Shown: positions 24,601-36,039, counted from the first letter of the stretch. The stretch: DNA of 64,000 bases from Calocera cornea HHB12733 (GCA_001632435.1 KV423957.1:461-64460), one strand, 5' to 3'. A program made the numbers and translations. The notes: generated by a model from the letters alone, not told the origin.

Positions 24601-25677
24601 AATCACACCTCTGCACCCCCAAGTCACTCTCAGGCTTCAGTGTTGCCCATATACATGTGTCCAGCGGTAATCCATTGACAGTATGGCCGACCAAAGAGGA
24701 AGTTCACGGGAACTTGTGACCAGCGGTCCCCACGCCCAGGTACGATAGCGCACGTGATCTCGATCCGTTATGCCAGTTCCAAACCATGTCATCTTCTGCA
24801 AGAACACCTCGTCTCCAAACCTGACCACCACCAGTACCGCTGTCCCCAGCTATCCAACCCCAACCAATGCTCTTGCGATCTCTTAAGGCCAGACATGACT
24901 CACCGACTGGATTCCCTCCCGTGCAGATCGGAGACCGCGTACGGAACCCGACCCGGCCTCGCCCTCGTATGGTCAAGCTCAGGTCAAGTACCCTGAGAAG
25001 ACAAGGCACAACTCGCTCGTGGGAAGACGTGCGCCTCGGCCCGCGTCACTCTAATGAGTTGCGCTCTAACCTACCTATTGTACAATGCGGTTTATCCCCT
25101 GGGCACACACAGCTGATTAGTGATTCCTTCTTTCTCTCATTATCTTCCACCTGCTGCCATTCGATAAATGCCATCTGCACGGTGGCTCGGCGCCCGTGTA
25201 TACAGTGGACTTGAGATGGCCAGAGCGCCCTCAACTGAGCCCATTTGTGCGCATGACAGCGCCGCTGTCTGTCATTGTGAAGCAATGGATTTGTTCGAGA
25301 GCAAGGTCGGGCGGCGGCTCGGGAACAGCCGCGTCATGCCTGTCTGGGTTGCTTTACGTTAAGATGTCGCAAGACCCATTCGGAACCTTACTTCCAACAG
25401 TGAGATCCACCAACACAATACATATCGTCCCTGGTCGTCAGGCGAAAATAGACTCCCTCCGTGGGTTCTTAGAAAGTTTAACGAAGCCTTCCAACAGCGG
25501 AGGAGTGTGCCGCTGTTCCACTCGGACCCCGCGCAGCGCTAGGCAAGAGGCACTGTACAGTTTGGGGATGCAGAACCCATGACATTGCAGGACATGTAGC
25601 TAGGACTGGCCACGCGGCCCTACGATGCGCATATCCTCGCTCAGGGACGTGAGCTTGGACTGCCGGGAATGAGGGAC
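24600..25677. other. Intergenic stretch downstream of RPS20, nothing recognised
   Basis: Two reverse-strand frames (24704-25009 and 24637-24831) read as somewhat protein-like but match no family I know. No repeat or RNA gene is seen. Confidence 0.5.
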
Positions 25678-26157
25678 CTAGTTGGCGATGGTCACCTCGA
25701 CCTCAACACCGGGCTCGAGAGAGATGGACGTCTACATCCCCAAATCAGTATAGAGAAAACGGGGGAGGACAGGACAAAAGACGCACGATCTGCTTGACGA
25801 CCTCGGACGTCGAGTTGAGGTCGATGAGGCGCTTGTGCACCTTGAGCTCGTACCTGTCCCAAGTCTTGGAACCCTCACCGCACGGCGTCTTGCGGGTGGT
25901 GATCTTGAGGACCTTGGTAGGGAGACGGACGGGGCCCTTGACGCGCAGGTCCTTGTCCTTGGCGCGGTTGACGAGGTCGCCGCAGACTGCATGTATGCAT
26001 TAGTACATCGAAGAGATATGCGAGTGGGAAGTGAGTACGGACACTTCTCGAGGTTCTTGACGTTTGAGCTGGTGAGGGTGATGCGGATGCGGTGCATCTT
26101 GCCCCCGGCGACGTTGCCGGCGGCGTCGTATTCCTTTTCCTTCGCGACGTAACTCAT
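25678..26157 (-). CDS. RPS20: 40S ribosomal protein uS10 (S20)
   Basis: Three exons (26157-26043, 25986-25787, 25731-25678) encode 122 residues. The sequence is the conserved uS10 core: [80 protein letters not shown], ending [12 protein letters not shown]. It is a small-subunit head protein of the cytosolic ribosome. The donor of intron 1 is GTCCGT; the alternative GTGTCC one base earlier breaks the frame. The gene is transcribed away from the methyltransferase gene across an 867-bp gap. Confidence 0.96.
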
Positions 26158-27024
26158 CGTGTGATCTACAGTAGCTGATGAGACAGCGGTGACGAAGGCT
26201 AAGCTGGTTGTTGCTGAAGAGCGGTCTGAGCGCTTGCTGCCCTTGAGTTCATGCCGGTCGCGCGCGGTGCAAAATCTGCCTCCGCTGTGGCTTGGGCGTT
26301 GCTTAGGGCAAGCCGTGTGCGGTTACCTGAGGCTGCGCCCGGGGTCTCCGGCAGCGCCCTGTGGCGCTCCATTGCTTAGCTAACCTGCATGATGTGTGGT
26401 CTCGAACTGAATTGGGCGGTGGCTCGGCTCAAGGTATCTGGGCCCTGGCTGGGCACACGATGTCTGGCGGCGTCGGTGTCGCGGTGTCGTGCCATCATGA
26501 ACACGGGGGAGGCCAGCAAGTACTGTCCGTGCACACCCCAACCGCCATTTAGCGCACTCTGTCGCGCACCCCGCTCCAGCGGTCCACAAGGCAAGGCGCC
26601 CGCCCCTGTGTGCAATCCCGAGGGCGACTCCCTCACCCAGGTCGGATCGACTGACTCGATTTCCCAATCCGCCCCCTCACAGCCGTTTACGCAATCCCGC
26701 CGGCACGACCATATATTCCCCTCGCACCCGATCCCACCTGACCTCGCCTCCCGCCCCCGCCCCTGCTAGCCCCAAGCCGCCGCCAGGTGCTCACACCGCA
26801 GCGAACCGAAGCAGCCCCCTGAATTTCGCATTGTGATTATGCCCACGCGCGTGGGTGCCAAGGGCGTAGCGCGCTAACATCCTCCCTCGGTTGCTATAAG
26901 ACTCGGGCTCTTTTGTTTTCTTCTGAGCTCCGCCGTACGCCCTCCAGCACGCCCTTCTCTACATAATCCTGCTCTACACATTCTATTCTGCTTCGTGCTC
27001 CTCCGCTCCCTAAGCTTGACTACG
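26158..27024. other. Divergent promoter region RPS20/EFM3
   Basis: GC-rich spacer between two divergent genes. No obvious TATA box or named element; small frames inside it are not supported. Confidence 0.5.
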
Positions 27025-28497
27025 ATGCCCTCCCTGCTTATCCGGCAGTACGCAACCTCGATCCCGCCGGCGTCGCTCGCCCTCCCCGTCTGCTCCAAAG
27101 AAGCCTGCGATACCCTCATATCGATCATCCACGACGCCCACCTGAACACGTACGCGCCCGCGAGGGCGTACCGCACCCGCTTCTTCAAGCGCGTCGTGGA
27201 CGAGCTCGAGGCCCGCGCGGATTACGTAAGTGTCTCCGCCGCTTAGCGCCCCGTGCCATGTTGAGGAGGCGTCCGGGGGGCGCCCGGGGCTGAATCTGGG
27301 GTTGACGTGGGGAACCATAGCCGATCCACGAGTGCATCTACGAGACGTTCCTCAGTGCGCTCAGCAGCCCGTAAGTGGCTCCTCGGCCCCTCCCTGCCTG
27401 CCATGTGCTCACGCTTTTCGCGTTTGGCTTCTGTTTCCCTTTGTCTTGCTTGCTTCATCCTTCGCGACACGCGTCCTGTCTGGCTCTTCAGGGAAGACTG
27501 TGCCGCCCCCTGGCTGCAGGTGACCGCCCCCTCCCCGGCGTACAAGACGCACTTCTATCCGCTGTATGACCTGCTCTCGCTGACGGACGGACACTCGCCC
27601 CCTGCCCGCCAGAGCCTCTGCAGCGAGGCGCAGCCCTGGGGCAGGCTGACCGTGTTCGAGAGCCCCGCCCTCGTAGAGGCGGGCACCACGGGGCTCAGGA
27701 CGTGGCGCTCTGCGCTGTGGATGGCCGAGTGGCTCCTGGACAACGCGGGTGCCTCGCCTTCCTCTGCCCGTGCCTGGCGCTAGCTGACCAGGGCCGCAGA
27801 CGTCGTCAGGCGGGAAACTGTGCTGGAGCTCGGCTCGGGCACCGGGTTCTTGGGGATCCTCATCGCGCAGATCCAGCTGCGCTCTGTCACTCCTTCAGGG
27901 AGCCGCGCAGGAGAGGTGTGGATGACCGACAACTCCGAAGCGGCCATGGAGCGATGTGCTGCCAACGTGCACCTTCCTTGCAGTAGGTCCTCTAACCAAG
28001 GGTCTGCGGTGAAGTTAACACCGCTCCGTGCGCAGATAACCTCCAGGCCCACGGCGGGATCCATCTCCTCCCGCTGGACTGGACATGCCCGGCGGACGAA
28101 CTGCAAGCGACCATGGCGCTGATTAAACCAGATGTTGTCCTCGCGTGCGATGTCATCTTCGATGCGAGTCTTGCTCCTGACCTGGTCAGAGTTATCGGAT
28201 TGGCGCTCGCTACCGCCAAAGAGTGCTGGCTCGCCTGTGCGGTGAGGAACGAAGAGACTACGGCGGTGTTCATTGGAGAAGCTGGTAGGTCTGCTTTGGC
28301 TGTGGCAGGGCAGGACGTTAATGAGTGTGGCAGAAGGAGCTGGCTTGGATATCAAGTCCGTCGATTGGGGCTTCGAGAACGAGAACGAGCGCGTTTTCCT
28401 TGGTGGGAATGAGGGTGGAGAGGGAATAGGAGAAGTGCGGCTCATGCGCCTGACCAAAAATGGAGGATCGCAATTACACGAAATGCTGTCCTCATAA
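27025..28497 (+). CDS. EFM3: Protein-lysine methyltransferase, EFM3/FAM86 (eEF2-lysine) type
   Basis: Six exons (27025-27225, 27321-27370, 27492-27748, 27800-27982, 28036-28284, 28334-28497) give 367 residues. An N-terminal helical part (QYATSIPPASLALP, AYRTRFFKRVVDELEA) leads to the class I SAM-binding core: TGLRTWRSALWMAEWLLDN, motif I VLELGSGTGFLGI, an acidic post-I strand (WMTDNS) and the catalytic-side VVLACDVIFDASL. In yeast and human relatives this family methylates a lysine of translation elongation factor 2 in the cytosol. The order of the N-terminal region and the T-G-L-R-T-W motif distinguish it from other METTL21-like enzymes, so the family call is fairly firm. Convergent with COX12. 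Confidence 0.87.
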
Positions 28498-28862
28498 CAT
28501 CTTGCAAGTCGAGCCGTGCAGCCGGGGAGACCACGGCATAGGGCAAGATGAGCGCCCGTCTCTTATAGCAGTCTCCTTCCACATCGCATCGGATCCGCGA
28601 GCGTTGCTCGTGCGATCCGCAGATCGTTCAATTACATCTCACCTCATCTATTGTAGTCGCCATTTGGTGTAATGATACACGCATTCTTCTCGTCGATGAT
28701 GGACAGTACGAGTATAGTGCCGCTGGCCAGGTTTCCACAGAAGCGCGTCACTCGAGTATGGGAGATATGTTCTTTCGATTGAAGAGACAGTTTCCACAAC
28801 AGTTTGCGGCGCCTTGTGGGCCGTTCAAGGGTAATGAGAGAACGGTCTAATACACGAGATGT
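28498..28862. terminator. Convergent 3' spacer EFM3/COX12 with palindrome
   Basis: Only 365 nt separate two convergent genes. An imperfect palindrome at about 28590-28620 (GGATCCGCGAGC / GCTCGTGCGATCC) could form a hairpin in either transcript. A role in 3'-end formation is only a guess. Confidence 0.3.
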
Positions 28863-29341
28863 TCAAGGCTCCAAGGAGGACGGGAAGGTGCCGTTCTCCC
28901 GCTGCTCGTCGAAGCGCGTGATCTACAAAGAAGTGTGAGAACTCCTGGGGGAAAAGGTCACTGCAGAGTGCATACCCATTCATCTACAGATCATGGTCAG
29001 TATCTCGTATAGCATGCGGAGGCGGACTAGCACGCACTGGGGCACAGAGAGTTGTACGCTCTGAAGAACTGTTTGCACGGTGCGAAGTCCTCGCCCTTGG
29101 CGTTGACACACTTGTAGTAGTCGATGTAGTTCTGGTAGCAGTGCTTTGTCTGGTTCTGGTTCGGGAATCGGGCTGCAGAGTGGGGGTTCGCGTCAGTCTC
29201 TGTGCTCTCAGCACATAGAGGCGGATGAGGCGCACCATCAAAGCCAGCCGTCTGGAGGACGAAGGGGCTGCGACATTATCAATTCAGTATGTATGCTAGA
29301 GTTTCCCTGACATGAACGTACGTGCTGCCTTGGCTCGACAT
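28863..29341 (-). CDS. COX12: Cytochrome c oxidase subunit 6B (Cox12)
   Basis: Five tiny exons (29341-29322, 29267-29236, 29172-29038, 28983-28976, 28922-28863) encode 84 residues. The CHCH-type core is unmistakable: FPNQNQTKHCYQNYIDYYKC, VNAKGEDFAPC, FFRAYNSLCP, with the twin CX9C and CX10C cysteines of the intermembrane-space fold. The tail reads NEW then ITRFDEQRENGTFP, matching the usual EW...DEQRE ending. Restoring it requires an 8-nt exon (ATGAATGG) between two introns; skipping it would break the frame and lose the conserved EW. The protein is a peripheral subunit of complex IV, imported through the Mia40 pathway. Head-to-head with PRP18, 180 bp apart. Confidence 0.93.
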
Positions 29342-29521
29342 GGTTGGCAGAGCAGGGAGCGGTACACAGGATGGAGAAGGTGGTGAGGGAGTGCGGAAGG
29401 GGCGGGTTCTAGTAGCGCCATAAGGGGCAACCACGGGAGCAATTGCGGCCGTTCCGGCATCGCCCACTCACTTTGCGGAACGAGTGGTCCCTGGACACTG
29501 CACCTTGCACCTGACCGGACA

Positions 29522-30806
29522 ATGGACTTCCTCGCCGCTGAGCTTGCTGCGAAACGTAAGGCTATTGGAGACCACAATGACCGACCGAAGAAGTATATGC
29601 GTCGAGGGGAGCTCGAGGCGATCGAGCGGGAGAAGGAGCTGGCGCGTAAGAAGGAGCTGCTGAAGGTGAGTCGCGCACCGTGACATTGTGGAGATGTGTT
29701 GATCTAAGCAAGTAACGGATAGGTTGCTTCACCTGCCCGATCACCTGCGCCTGCTGCAAGCCCAAAACCAACAGCGGATACTGCCTCCCCTGCGCCTGAG
29801 GGAGACGCTGCAACAAAGACCGGCGGCGAGTTAGCCCACCTCTCACTTGGGGAGGTCATCCGGCGACTGCGGCAAAAGGGCCAGCCCGTCACCCTCTTTG
29901 GCGAGAGTGAGCGAGAACGACGGCTCCGACTTCGCGCTCTTGAGCTCATGGAGGAACGTGGTGGTGACCGCGCGGGACAGAACGACTTCCGCCGCGCTAT
30001 GGAGGTGATGGAGACGACTGGTGCGGAAGCCAAGGCGAAACAGACTGGGTCCACCTCGGCAGCACCTACTGACGCGGAGAAGGACAAGACGCAGGATGGA
30101 AAGGAGAAGAAGAGGGAGCAAGATGACGAGGTCCAGCTCGAGTGGATCAAGGATGCAAAGGAGAAGCTGTATCCGGCTATTTACTTTGCACTCAAGAGGA
30201 AGCTGAAGGAGTGGGAGCAAGCCATGGCCGAGCGACCAGGTAAGTCACTGGCATATTCGTCACTGGCATATTCTCCTTCAATATCAGGTTTCTCACTTCT
30301 TTTCTTTCAGATAACATCAAGCGCACAGCTCAAGGAAAGCTCGCCGCCGCTACACAAGTGCAGTCAGCAGAGTACCTTAAGCCGCTATTTAAGGCGTTGC
30401 GAACGAAGACGATGGAGGACGACGTGCTTGAGAAACTAGCCGAAATCGTCTACCATATGCAGCACCGGCAGTACCAACGCGCGAATGATGCGTATCTGAG
30501 ATTGAGTATCGGGAATGCCGCGTGGCCGATCGGTGTTACAATGGTTGGGTGCGTGCTTTCTCCGCCGGATGGTGATCCTCGACTGATCAATTGCACAGTA
30601 TTCATGAACGTTCGGCGCGAGAGAAAATCTCGACAGACCAGGTTGCGCATGTGCTCAACGACGAGGTCAGCAGGAAGTACATTCAGAGCGTAAAACGGTA
30701 CGTCCTTATCATGTCTCGGGAATGTAATCTGACAACTTGGCACAGGCTGCTCACGTTTGCGCAAACCAAGTACCCGCCTGAGGATATTTCGCAACTTATG
30801 GGGTAA
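29522..30806 (+). CDS. PRP18: Pre-mRNA splicing factor PRP18
   Basis: Five exons (29522-29665, 29723-30239, 30311-30548, 30599-30697, 30746-30806) give 352 residues. The N-terminus MDFLAAELAAKRKA and the PRP4-like SFM motif region (LSLGEVIRRLRQKGQPVTLFGE, then RRLRLRALE) are followed by a charged linker. The Prp18 domain covers the last ~170 residues (EYLKPLFKALRTK, IVYHMQHRQYQRANDAYLRL, IGNAAWPIGVTMVGIHERSA, HVLNDEVSRKYIQSVKR). Prp18 acts with Slu7 in the second step of splicing. A Lys/Glu/Asp-rich insert (about residues 140-175) lies in the linker. Convergent with the SDR gene, 142 bp away. Confidence 0.95.
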
Positions 30807-30948
30807 TGATGGATCATCTGCATACTCTGACTCTTTATCGTTGTATCGATTCTCTCAATTGTGCTACTACATTGCATTATCGCTGATCCGAACCAACGTG
30901 CCTTCCTTCCGCCCCTCCGGATGGCACCTTCGAGACCGTGAGAGGACA

Positions 30949-31770
30949 TCAGAATGCACTCCAGCCACCATCTGCTGCAATGACAGCACCGCTCAACGTC
31001 TTAGACAGGTCGGAAGCGAGGTACAGCACAATATTGGCCATGTCCGGCAGGTCGCTGAGGTTCGGCTGCATGGCCATGGTCGTCTTCGCCAGCTGGTAGT
31101 TCTCGGTGTGAACGCCCTTGGTGTATGCGTCCGCAATGTTGGTGTTACGCATTCCGCCCGGGCAGATCACGTTGCATCGAATGTTCTTCTTGTGGTACGC
31201 GGCGGCTGTGTTCTTTGTCAAGCCGACGATTGCGTGTTTGCTGGCAGTGTACGCAGCCTACGTGAATATGATCAGCCTTACAGCCCGGAATGGAAAGAAA
31301 TCATGGCGTACCCCTGCCCGGTTTCCGAACAGGCCTCCCAAAGAGGCAATGTTCACGATAACACCTCCGGGCGTGTCCTTTGCCAGGAAGTGCTGGATCG
31401 CCGCGCGGCTCATAAGCATGGGTCCTGTCAGGTTGACAGCGATGACCTTGTCCCATAGCTTAAGATCGACATCGCCGACGGGGGCGAAGTTGTCCATCAA
31501 GCCCGCATTGTTGACGAGCACGTCAACACTACCGAACTTTTTTATCGTCTCATCGATGACATTCTGTACTGATTCGGCGGACGTCACATCGGCTTGAACA
31601 CCATGCGCGTCGACGCCGAGCTCAGAGACTGCGGTCGCGAGGTAGTCCTTGTTGATGTCGACGAGGACGGTCTTTGCGCCGGCATCGATGAACGTTTTTG
31701 CAATGGCCTTGCCCAGCCCACCACCGGCGCCGGTAACGATCGCGACCTTCGAAATAAGAGATAGAGCCAT
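30949..31770 (-). CDS. Short-chain dehydrogenase/reductase
   Basis: Two exons (31770-31312, 31257-30949) encode 255 residues, the usual length for a classical SDR. Visible motifs are the cofactor loop TGAGGGLGKAIA, a D at the end of strand 2 (VLVDIN, suggesting an NAD-type preference), ADVTS, the structural NNAG, the catalytic Ser in NIASLGG and the YTASK active-site pair (split from it by the intron), then the CPGGMRNTN cofactor clamp. The substrate cannot be told from sequence. It has no signal peptide and is probably cytosolic. Confidence 0.93.
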
Positions 31771-32079
31771 TGTGGGTAGTGCTCTTCAGTTGGCGGCCCA
31801 TGAGCACCTCTGTACTCTCCTTATATCTACAATCGCAGCCATCAGGAACTGGACCGAAAGATACTTGCCTGGTTCCGCCTCGGCAGCGTATGAGCTCTTA
31901 CGTTGCGGACGCGGGGTAATCGCAAGCATTTCGCGCGCCGAGCGGAAGGTCACCGGCCGCCTTGGTATGTATCATGTGGCCCACGACCCGACAAGGAGCG
32001 CCTCCCCGGGAGGGGCAGGCTTGGAATAGAGCGCTCTTGTTCCGCAAGGTTCATTGTATTGCAGCTTCTAGTGGAGAGG
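31771..32079. other. Promoter side of the SDR gene
   Basis: About 310 nt upstream of the SDR gene. No element I can name. Confidence 0.5.
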
Positions 32080-32560
32080 CTCGGTTCTGGTTCGTTCAGC
32101 TCGGAACCACTCTGTGATATTGAGAAGTGCCAGAACAGGTTCAATTGCAGTTCGGTTCGAGTTCCGAACCTCTTCCGAATTGGTCCAGAACCGGTTCTGC
32201 CTGAGTATCGGAGAGCGGCGATAGTTCAGAACCGATTGTAAGCTTTGGTTCCAAAAAGGTATTCAAGTATATGGTATTGAACCAGGCGCATTGTAACACG
32301 AGGTTATCAAAGCACGTTGGCGGCTATTCCAGAGATACGACATATCGGTTTCTACGTCATGCTGCCCGCTTGGAGGAGTAGGTTGCCTGCTTGGCAACAT
32401 TTCTACTCATTTGATCGCATGTCTGAAGAATCACTTGAAGCTGGTTCTGAGCCGGTTCTGGATCGTTCAGCAACATTTGAGCGAACCAGTTCTGGTTCGG
32501 TTCCGACTGCAAGAACCGAACCGAACCAGGACGGAGAGCTAGCGGATCTTGTGACCCGGT
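32080..32560. repeat. GAACC/GGTTC-rich repeat patch
   Basis: Repeated GGTTCTGGTTCG, CAGAACCGGTTCTG and GAACCGAACCGAACC strings occur in both orientations, concentrated at 32080-32225 and 32430-32560. The units are short palindromes, so the whole patch could fold. No coding frame is supported. Confidence 0.6.
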
Positions 32561-32779
32561 TCGAGCATCTGAGAGTCTCCATACCAATGCAGTGCTATAA
32601 GCTATGTTGTCGGCGATCCGATGACGCTTGCCTCGAGACAGCCCGGGTCCTGCCCACCTCTTAAACTGAGGCTGCCCCATAAAGTCGATCCCTCAGATGC
32701 TTGCTGGTTTCTTTTAGGATGTTCTCATCTATGTACTCCTTGACATCTACATACTGTACGCAAGCAACGACGCTGTGCG

Positions 32780-33197
32780 CTCCTCTATGGTCGCTCGAAG
32801 AACGGCCGAACATCAAAGTTGAAACTTGAGACAACGAGTCCAAGACGCCGCACAACAGAGCAATCAGAGTCACTTCGCGTTTTCTAGCCCTTGGAGAGGG
32901 CGGTCAAGGTGCTGATGCGCATGGATGGGTACTTCAGCGGCGATCGGCATTGGCACAAGCTCTCAGCACAGGAGAAGATGGGGAGAAAACGAAGCGCAGC
33001 ATGGCGTCACTAAACCCCGAACCGCGCCGGAAGGTTTCAGGCTTCTGGATGTTGTCATCCGAGACGCTGCGGCCGTCCTCAAGCACCGCGCTGGAGAAGG
33101 CGAGGATTATCGGGATGCCCTTCTTGTCCTGACCCTCGCTTTAACGGGGATGAAGTCGGACATTGTCTAGTCTTGGCGAGTAGTGGAAGATCCGCAT
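32780..33197 (-). pseudogene. Decayed polyubiquitin pseudogene
   Basis: The reverse strand from the ATG at 33197 begins ATGCGGATCTTC, one change from the ubiquitin start. After a deletion the sequence recovers KA, then (one base shifted) DKKGIP and, at 33083-33042, CTTGAGGACGGCCGC... reading LEDGRSVSDDNIQK, almost identical to ubiquitin [14 protein letters not shown]. Repeat 1 is about 33 nt short and frameshifted. At 33002 a second repeat starts (ATG then FVF for MQIFVK) and decays over the following ~200 nt. Divergence and frameshifts show it is not functional. It probably derives from a polyubiquitin gene like the intact one at 44852-45821. Where the second repeat ends is uncertain. Confidence 0.78.
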
Positions 33198-33521
33198 ATC
33201 CAGATGTTGCCAGCGGTGGCTCACAGTCGCCGATACGCAAAAGGCGACACGGGCGCTGCGCCCATGCGATTATATGCGCCAAGAGTGTTGTGAGTAAGAA
33301 AGAAGCGGCTTTACGTGACGGTATGATCCAGGTGCTTACGGGAGCAGTGCCAGTTGATGCAGTGTGAGTCCCGCCCGAACGCGACCCCCACGCGCTCCTT
33401 GCGACCGGATGCCACGTCGTTAGCGCCGAAATTGGGTGTTGAGTCACTGTCAGTGACTCGCACCCGTCGCGTCAGCATAAAAGCTCGACGACCTGCCTTA
33501 CAACGATCTGCTACTACAATC

Positions 33522-34786
33522 ATGCAGCTGGACCACACCGCGGTATTGGGCGCAGAGGACGGCCCTGGTGGACTCGCCTGGCGAGCTCTGAGCAACTCCC
33601 AACAGGACTTCATCAAGTGCTTACCTAAAGCAGAAGTTCACGCGCATCTCAACGGCTGCATACCTTTGAAGTGCCTGCAAGACCTTGCTAAGGACTACCT
33701 CGCCAACAATCCCACGACGGCTGCGGATGAGGTTCAGCGAGGGCTCGCCGTCCTCGAAACCGGTGTGGTTCTCACCGAGATCTCAGAGTAGAATCTCCAT
33801 TGCCATTTTTTTCTCATGGGCTCATTATTTCACAGCTTCTTCGGGCTCTTCCCAGCGATCTACGCTGTAACCTCCACGCCCACTGCTGTGAAGAAAGCAG
33901 CGCACGCTGTCCTCTCATCCTTCCTCTCCGGTTCACCGGCGCAATGCCAGTATATCGAACTTCGGACCACACCTCGCAAGACTCCGCACATGACCGCACG
34001 AGAGTACTTCACGACTGTCTTGGATGTGCTCGAGACCTTCCAAGGACGCGCTGCACTGATTCTGAGCATCGATAGACGTATGTCTATCGAAGATGTGAAG
34101 ACATATGTGCAGATGGCGAAAGATTTCAAGCAGGCTGGTCGGGCTATCGTCGGTGTCGACCTTTGCGGTGATCCTCTGGTATATGTTTCCATCATAGCTT
34201 TCAGCATATGTGCTAACATATATGCGCTGCAGACAGGAGATATGAAAGAGTTTGCTCCCATTCTATCATCAGTCCACGACGCCGGATTGAAGCTCACGCT
34301 CCACATCGCCGAGGTATGTAGATTGGCCATCCTCCTTCAAAGGGCGCACTGATGCCTAGTCCAGACACCACAAAACGACGAAGAGGACACGCTCATGCTC
34401 CTCTCCGCCCGGCCTGATCGGCTTGGCCACGCGACCTTCCTGACACCTGCCGCACAGGCGATTGTGCTCCGGAATCAAATCCCAGTGGAGATCTGCTTGA
34501 CGTCCAACCTGCTCTGCAAGACAGTTTCCACGCTGCAGGACCATCACGTCACTAACTTCCTGTCACACAAGCACCCGGTGGTGATATGCGTACGTCTCTC
34601 CCTTCTGAGCTTCGAATGGATGACAGCGGACTGACACTCGTTCAGACGGACGACACACTCCCCTTCCGCAACAGTCTATTTGAAGAGTACGCGCTCCTGC
34701 TGGCTGCGCCTCCGCTCGGGCTTGGCTTATCGGGAGCGGAGGTGGAGCGCATCGCGCATGTGGGCATGCAGGCGACGTTCCGCTGA
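33522..34786 (+). CDS. Adenosine/AMP deaminase family, ADAL-like (N6-modified AMP deaminase type)
   Basis: Five exons (33522-33787, 33836-34178, 34233-34313, 34365-34589, 34646-34786) give 351 residues. The metal-dependent deaminase signature is complete: LPKAEVHAHLNG (zinc His pair), YIELRTTPR, VGVDLCGDP, LHIAE (zinc His and catalytic Glu), RPDRLGHAT, CLTSNLLCKTV and HPVVICTDD with the catalytic Asp. The length and the H-A-H-L-N-G form match ADAL/MAPDA proteins, which deaminate N6-methyl-AMP and related nucleotides, better than classical adenosine deaminase; that finer call is inference. A 166-nt in-frame extension upstream lacks similarity, so the ATG at 33522 is preferred. Confidence 0.92.
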
Positions 34787-35096
34787 TTGTCGGGAGCAAC
34801 GCCTGCCAGAACGCAGGTCACGAAGCGAGTTAGAACGACATGAAGAAAGAGGTACTGTATACCATCATCCCTAGCCCACCCTGCATACCGCATAGATAAG
34901 ATACTGTATACCGGCCCCAGTCTCCCTACTTCATTCAATGAAGGCAACGCTAGAACTCGCGGGCTCCCAGCTTCGGGATGCCAAGTAGCATAAACATTTG
35001 ATACACTGCACCGGGAAGGCAATGCAGGTGTGCAGTACAATACGGCAGACTGCCTTACACAACGTTGAACTAAAACGTTCCACCTTTCCTCTTATT
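34787..35096. other. Convergent 3' spacer
   Basis: 310 nt between the deaminase gene and the carboxylesterase-like gene. GATAAGATACTGTATACC-like near-duplicates occur near 34854 and 34893; nothing else stands out. Confidence 0.5.
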
Positions 35097-36039
35097 TCAT
35101 GCACCAGAGCTCTCGGTTTGAATGCCTCCCGATACGACCTCATACAAATCGTGTAACCTTCGCTTCTCCAGTACCTCAGACCAGAAGCGCATGATAGGCT
35201 CCCATTCTTGTCGACTCCGCGGCATACCCTCGCCGCCCGTGATCTTCACCTCCTGCACACGACCAAACCCTTTCCGGAAGGATCCGAGTGCAGAGACATG
35301 TAATGCCGATGGGGATGGCGAGAGCCGATGGAAGACAAGGATCGGGGTGGAAGATGGTGGTGTGAAAGTAGGATGCGACAGCAGCGGACCGCTGACCGTG
35401 ACGACAGATGCGAGCCCTAGTCTCTGAATCGTTTCACCCTCAGATGTAAATGTGCGTTCCTTCCAGATCCTGAGTGCGACCTCGGCTGCCACGCTACCAC
35501 CTTGCGCAAAACCGAATAGATGTATTCGATTGATGGGCCAACCGCATTCCTTCACGAGCTTCTCCAGGGTGAAGACGAGAATATCAAGAGCGCCAGTGGG
35601 ATCAGGGCGCTCAAGAAGGTCCCCCAGAGGGTCGAACGATGGATACCATTGGAACGCCTCCTCCTCCAGGAATGGTATCCTTTTGTTATTCTTGAGCATT
35701 CACGTGATAAACGGCATGGAGACGGGCCGTACCGAATAGGTGCGCGAAGAGAAAGCGTCGCGGTCTGCGGGAGCTTGAGTGATCGGCCAAGATTTGCAAA
35801 TGGGAGCTCTGTATCGCCTGTCGGCGTAGGATAGCGAAGAAAGCCCATCAGCGGCGACCAGGGTTCGAACATAAGACAGGCCAACCAAGTCCGTGAAGGA
35901 GTATCAGCAGATTCTCATCTGTGCCGTCATTGCTCGGCGTGTATGCGTACGTCAATGGAAGCTTCTCCGGTGATGCTTTACGTTTGGGTGACAGAAGTTC
36001 AGGTAGCTTCTTGATTGTGAGATTGCCCGTCTCTGCCAT
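35097..36039 (-). CDS. Phospholipase/carboxylesterase-like alpha/beta-hydrolase
   Basis: Three exons (36039-35886, 35817-35733, 35679-35097) encode 273 residues. The fold is that of the Abhydrolase_2 (acyl-protein thioesterase/carboxylesterase) family: YTPSNDGTDENLLILLHGLGDTELPFANLGRSLKLPQTATLSLRAP, then PINRIHLFGFAQGGSVAAEVAL at the nucleophile elbow. Where active members have G-F-S-Q-G-G, this protein has G-F-A-Q-G-G, so the catalytic Ser is Ala. The following Ser (GGS) is not in the catalytic place. Relatives of this branch in other fungi may share the change, but I cannot check. Enzymatic activity is doubtful; the fold call is firm. It shares a 568-bp divergent spacer, containing a repeat array, with APC10. 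Confidence 0.85.
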
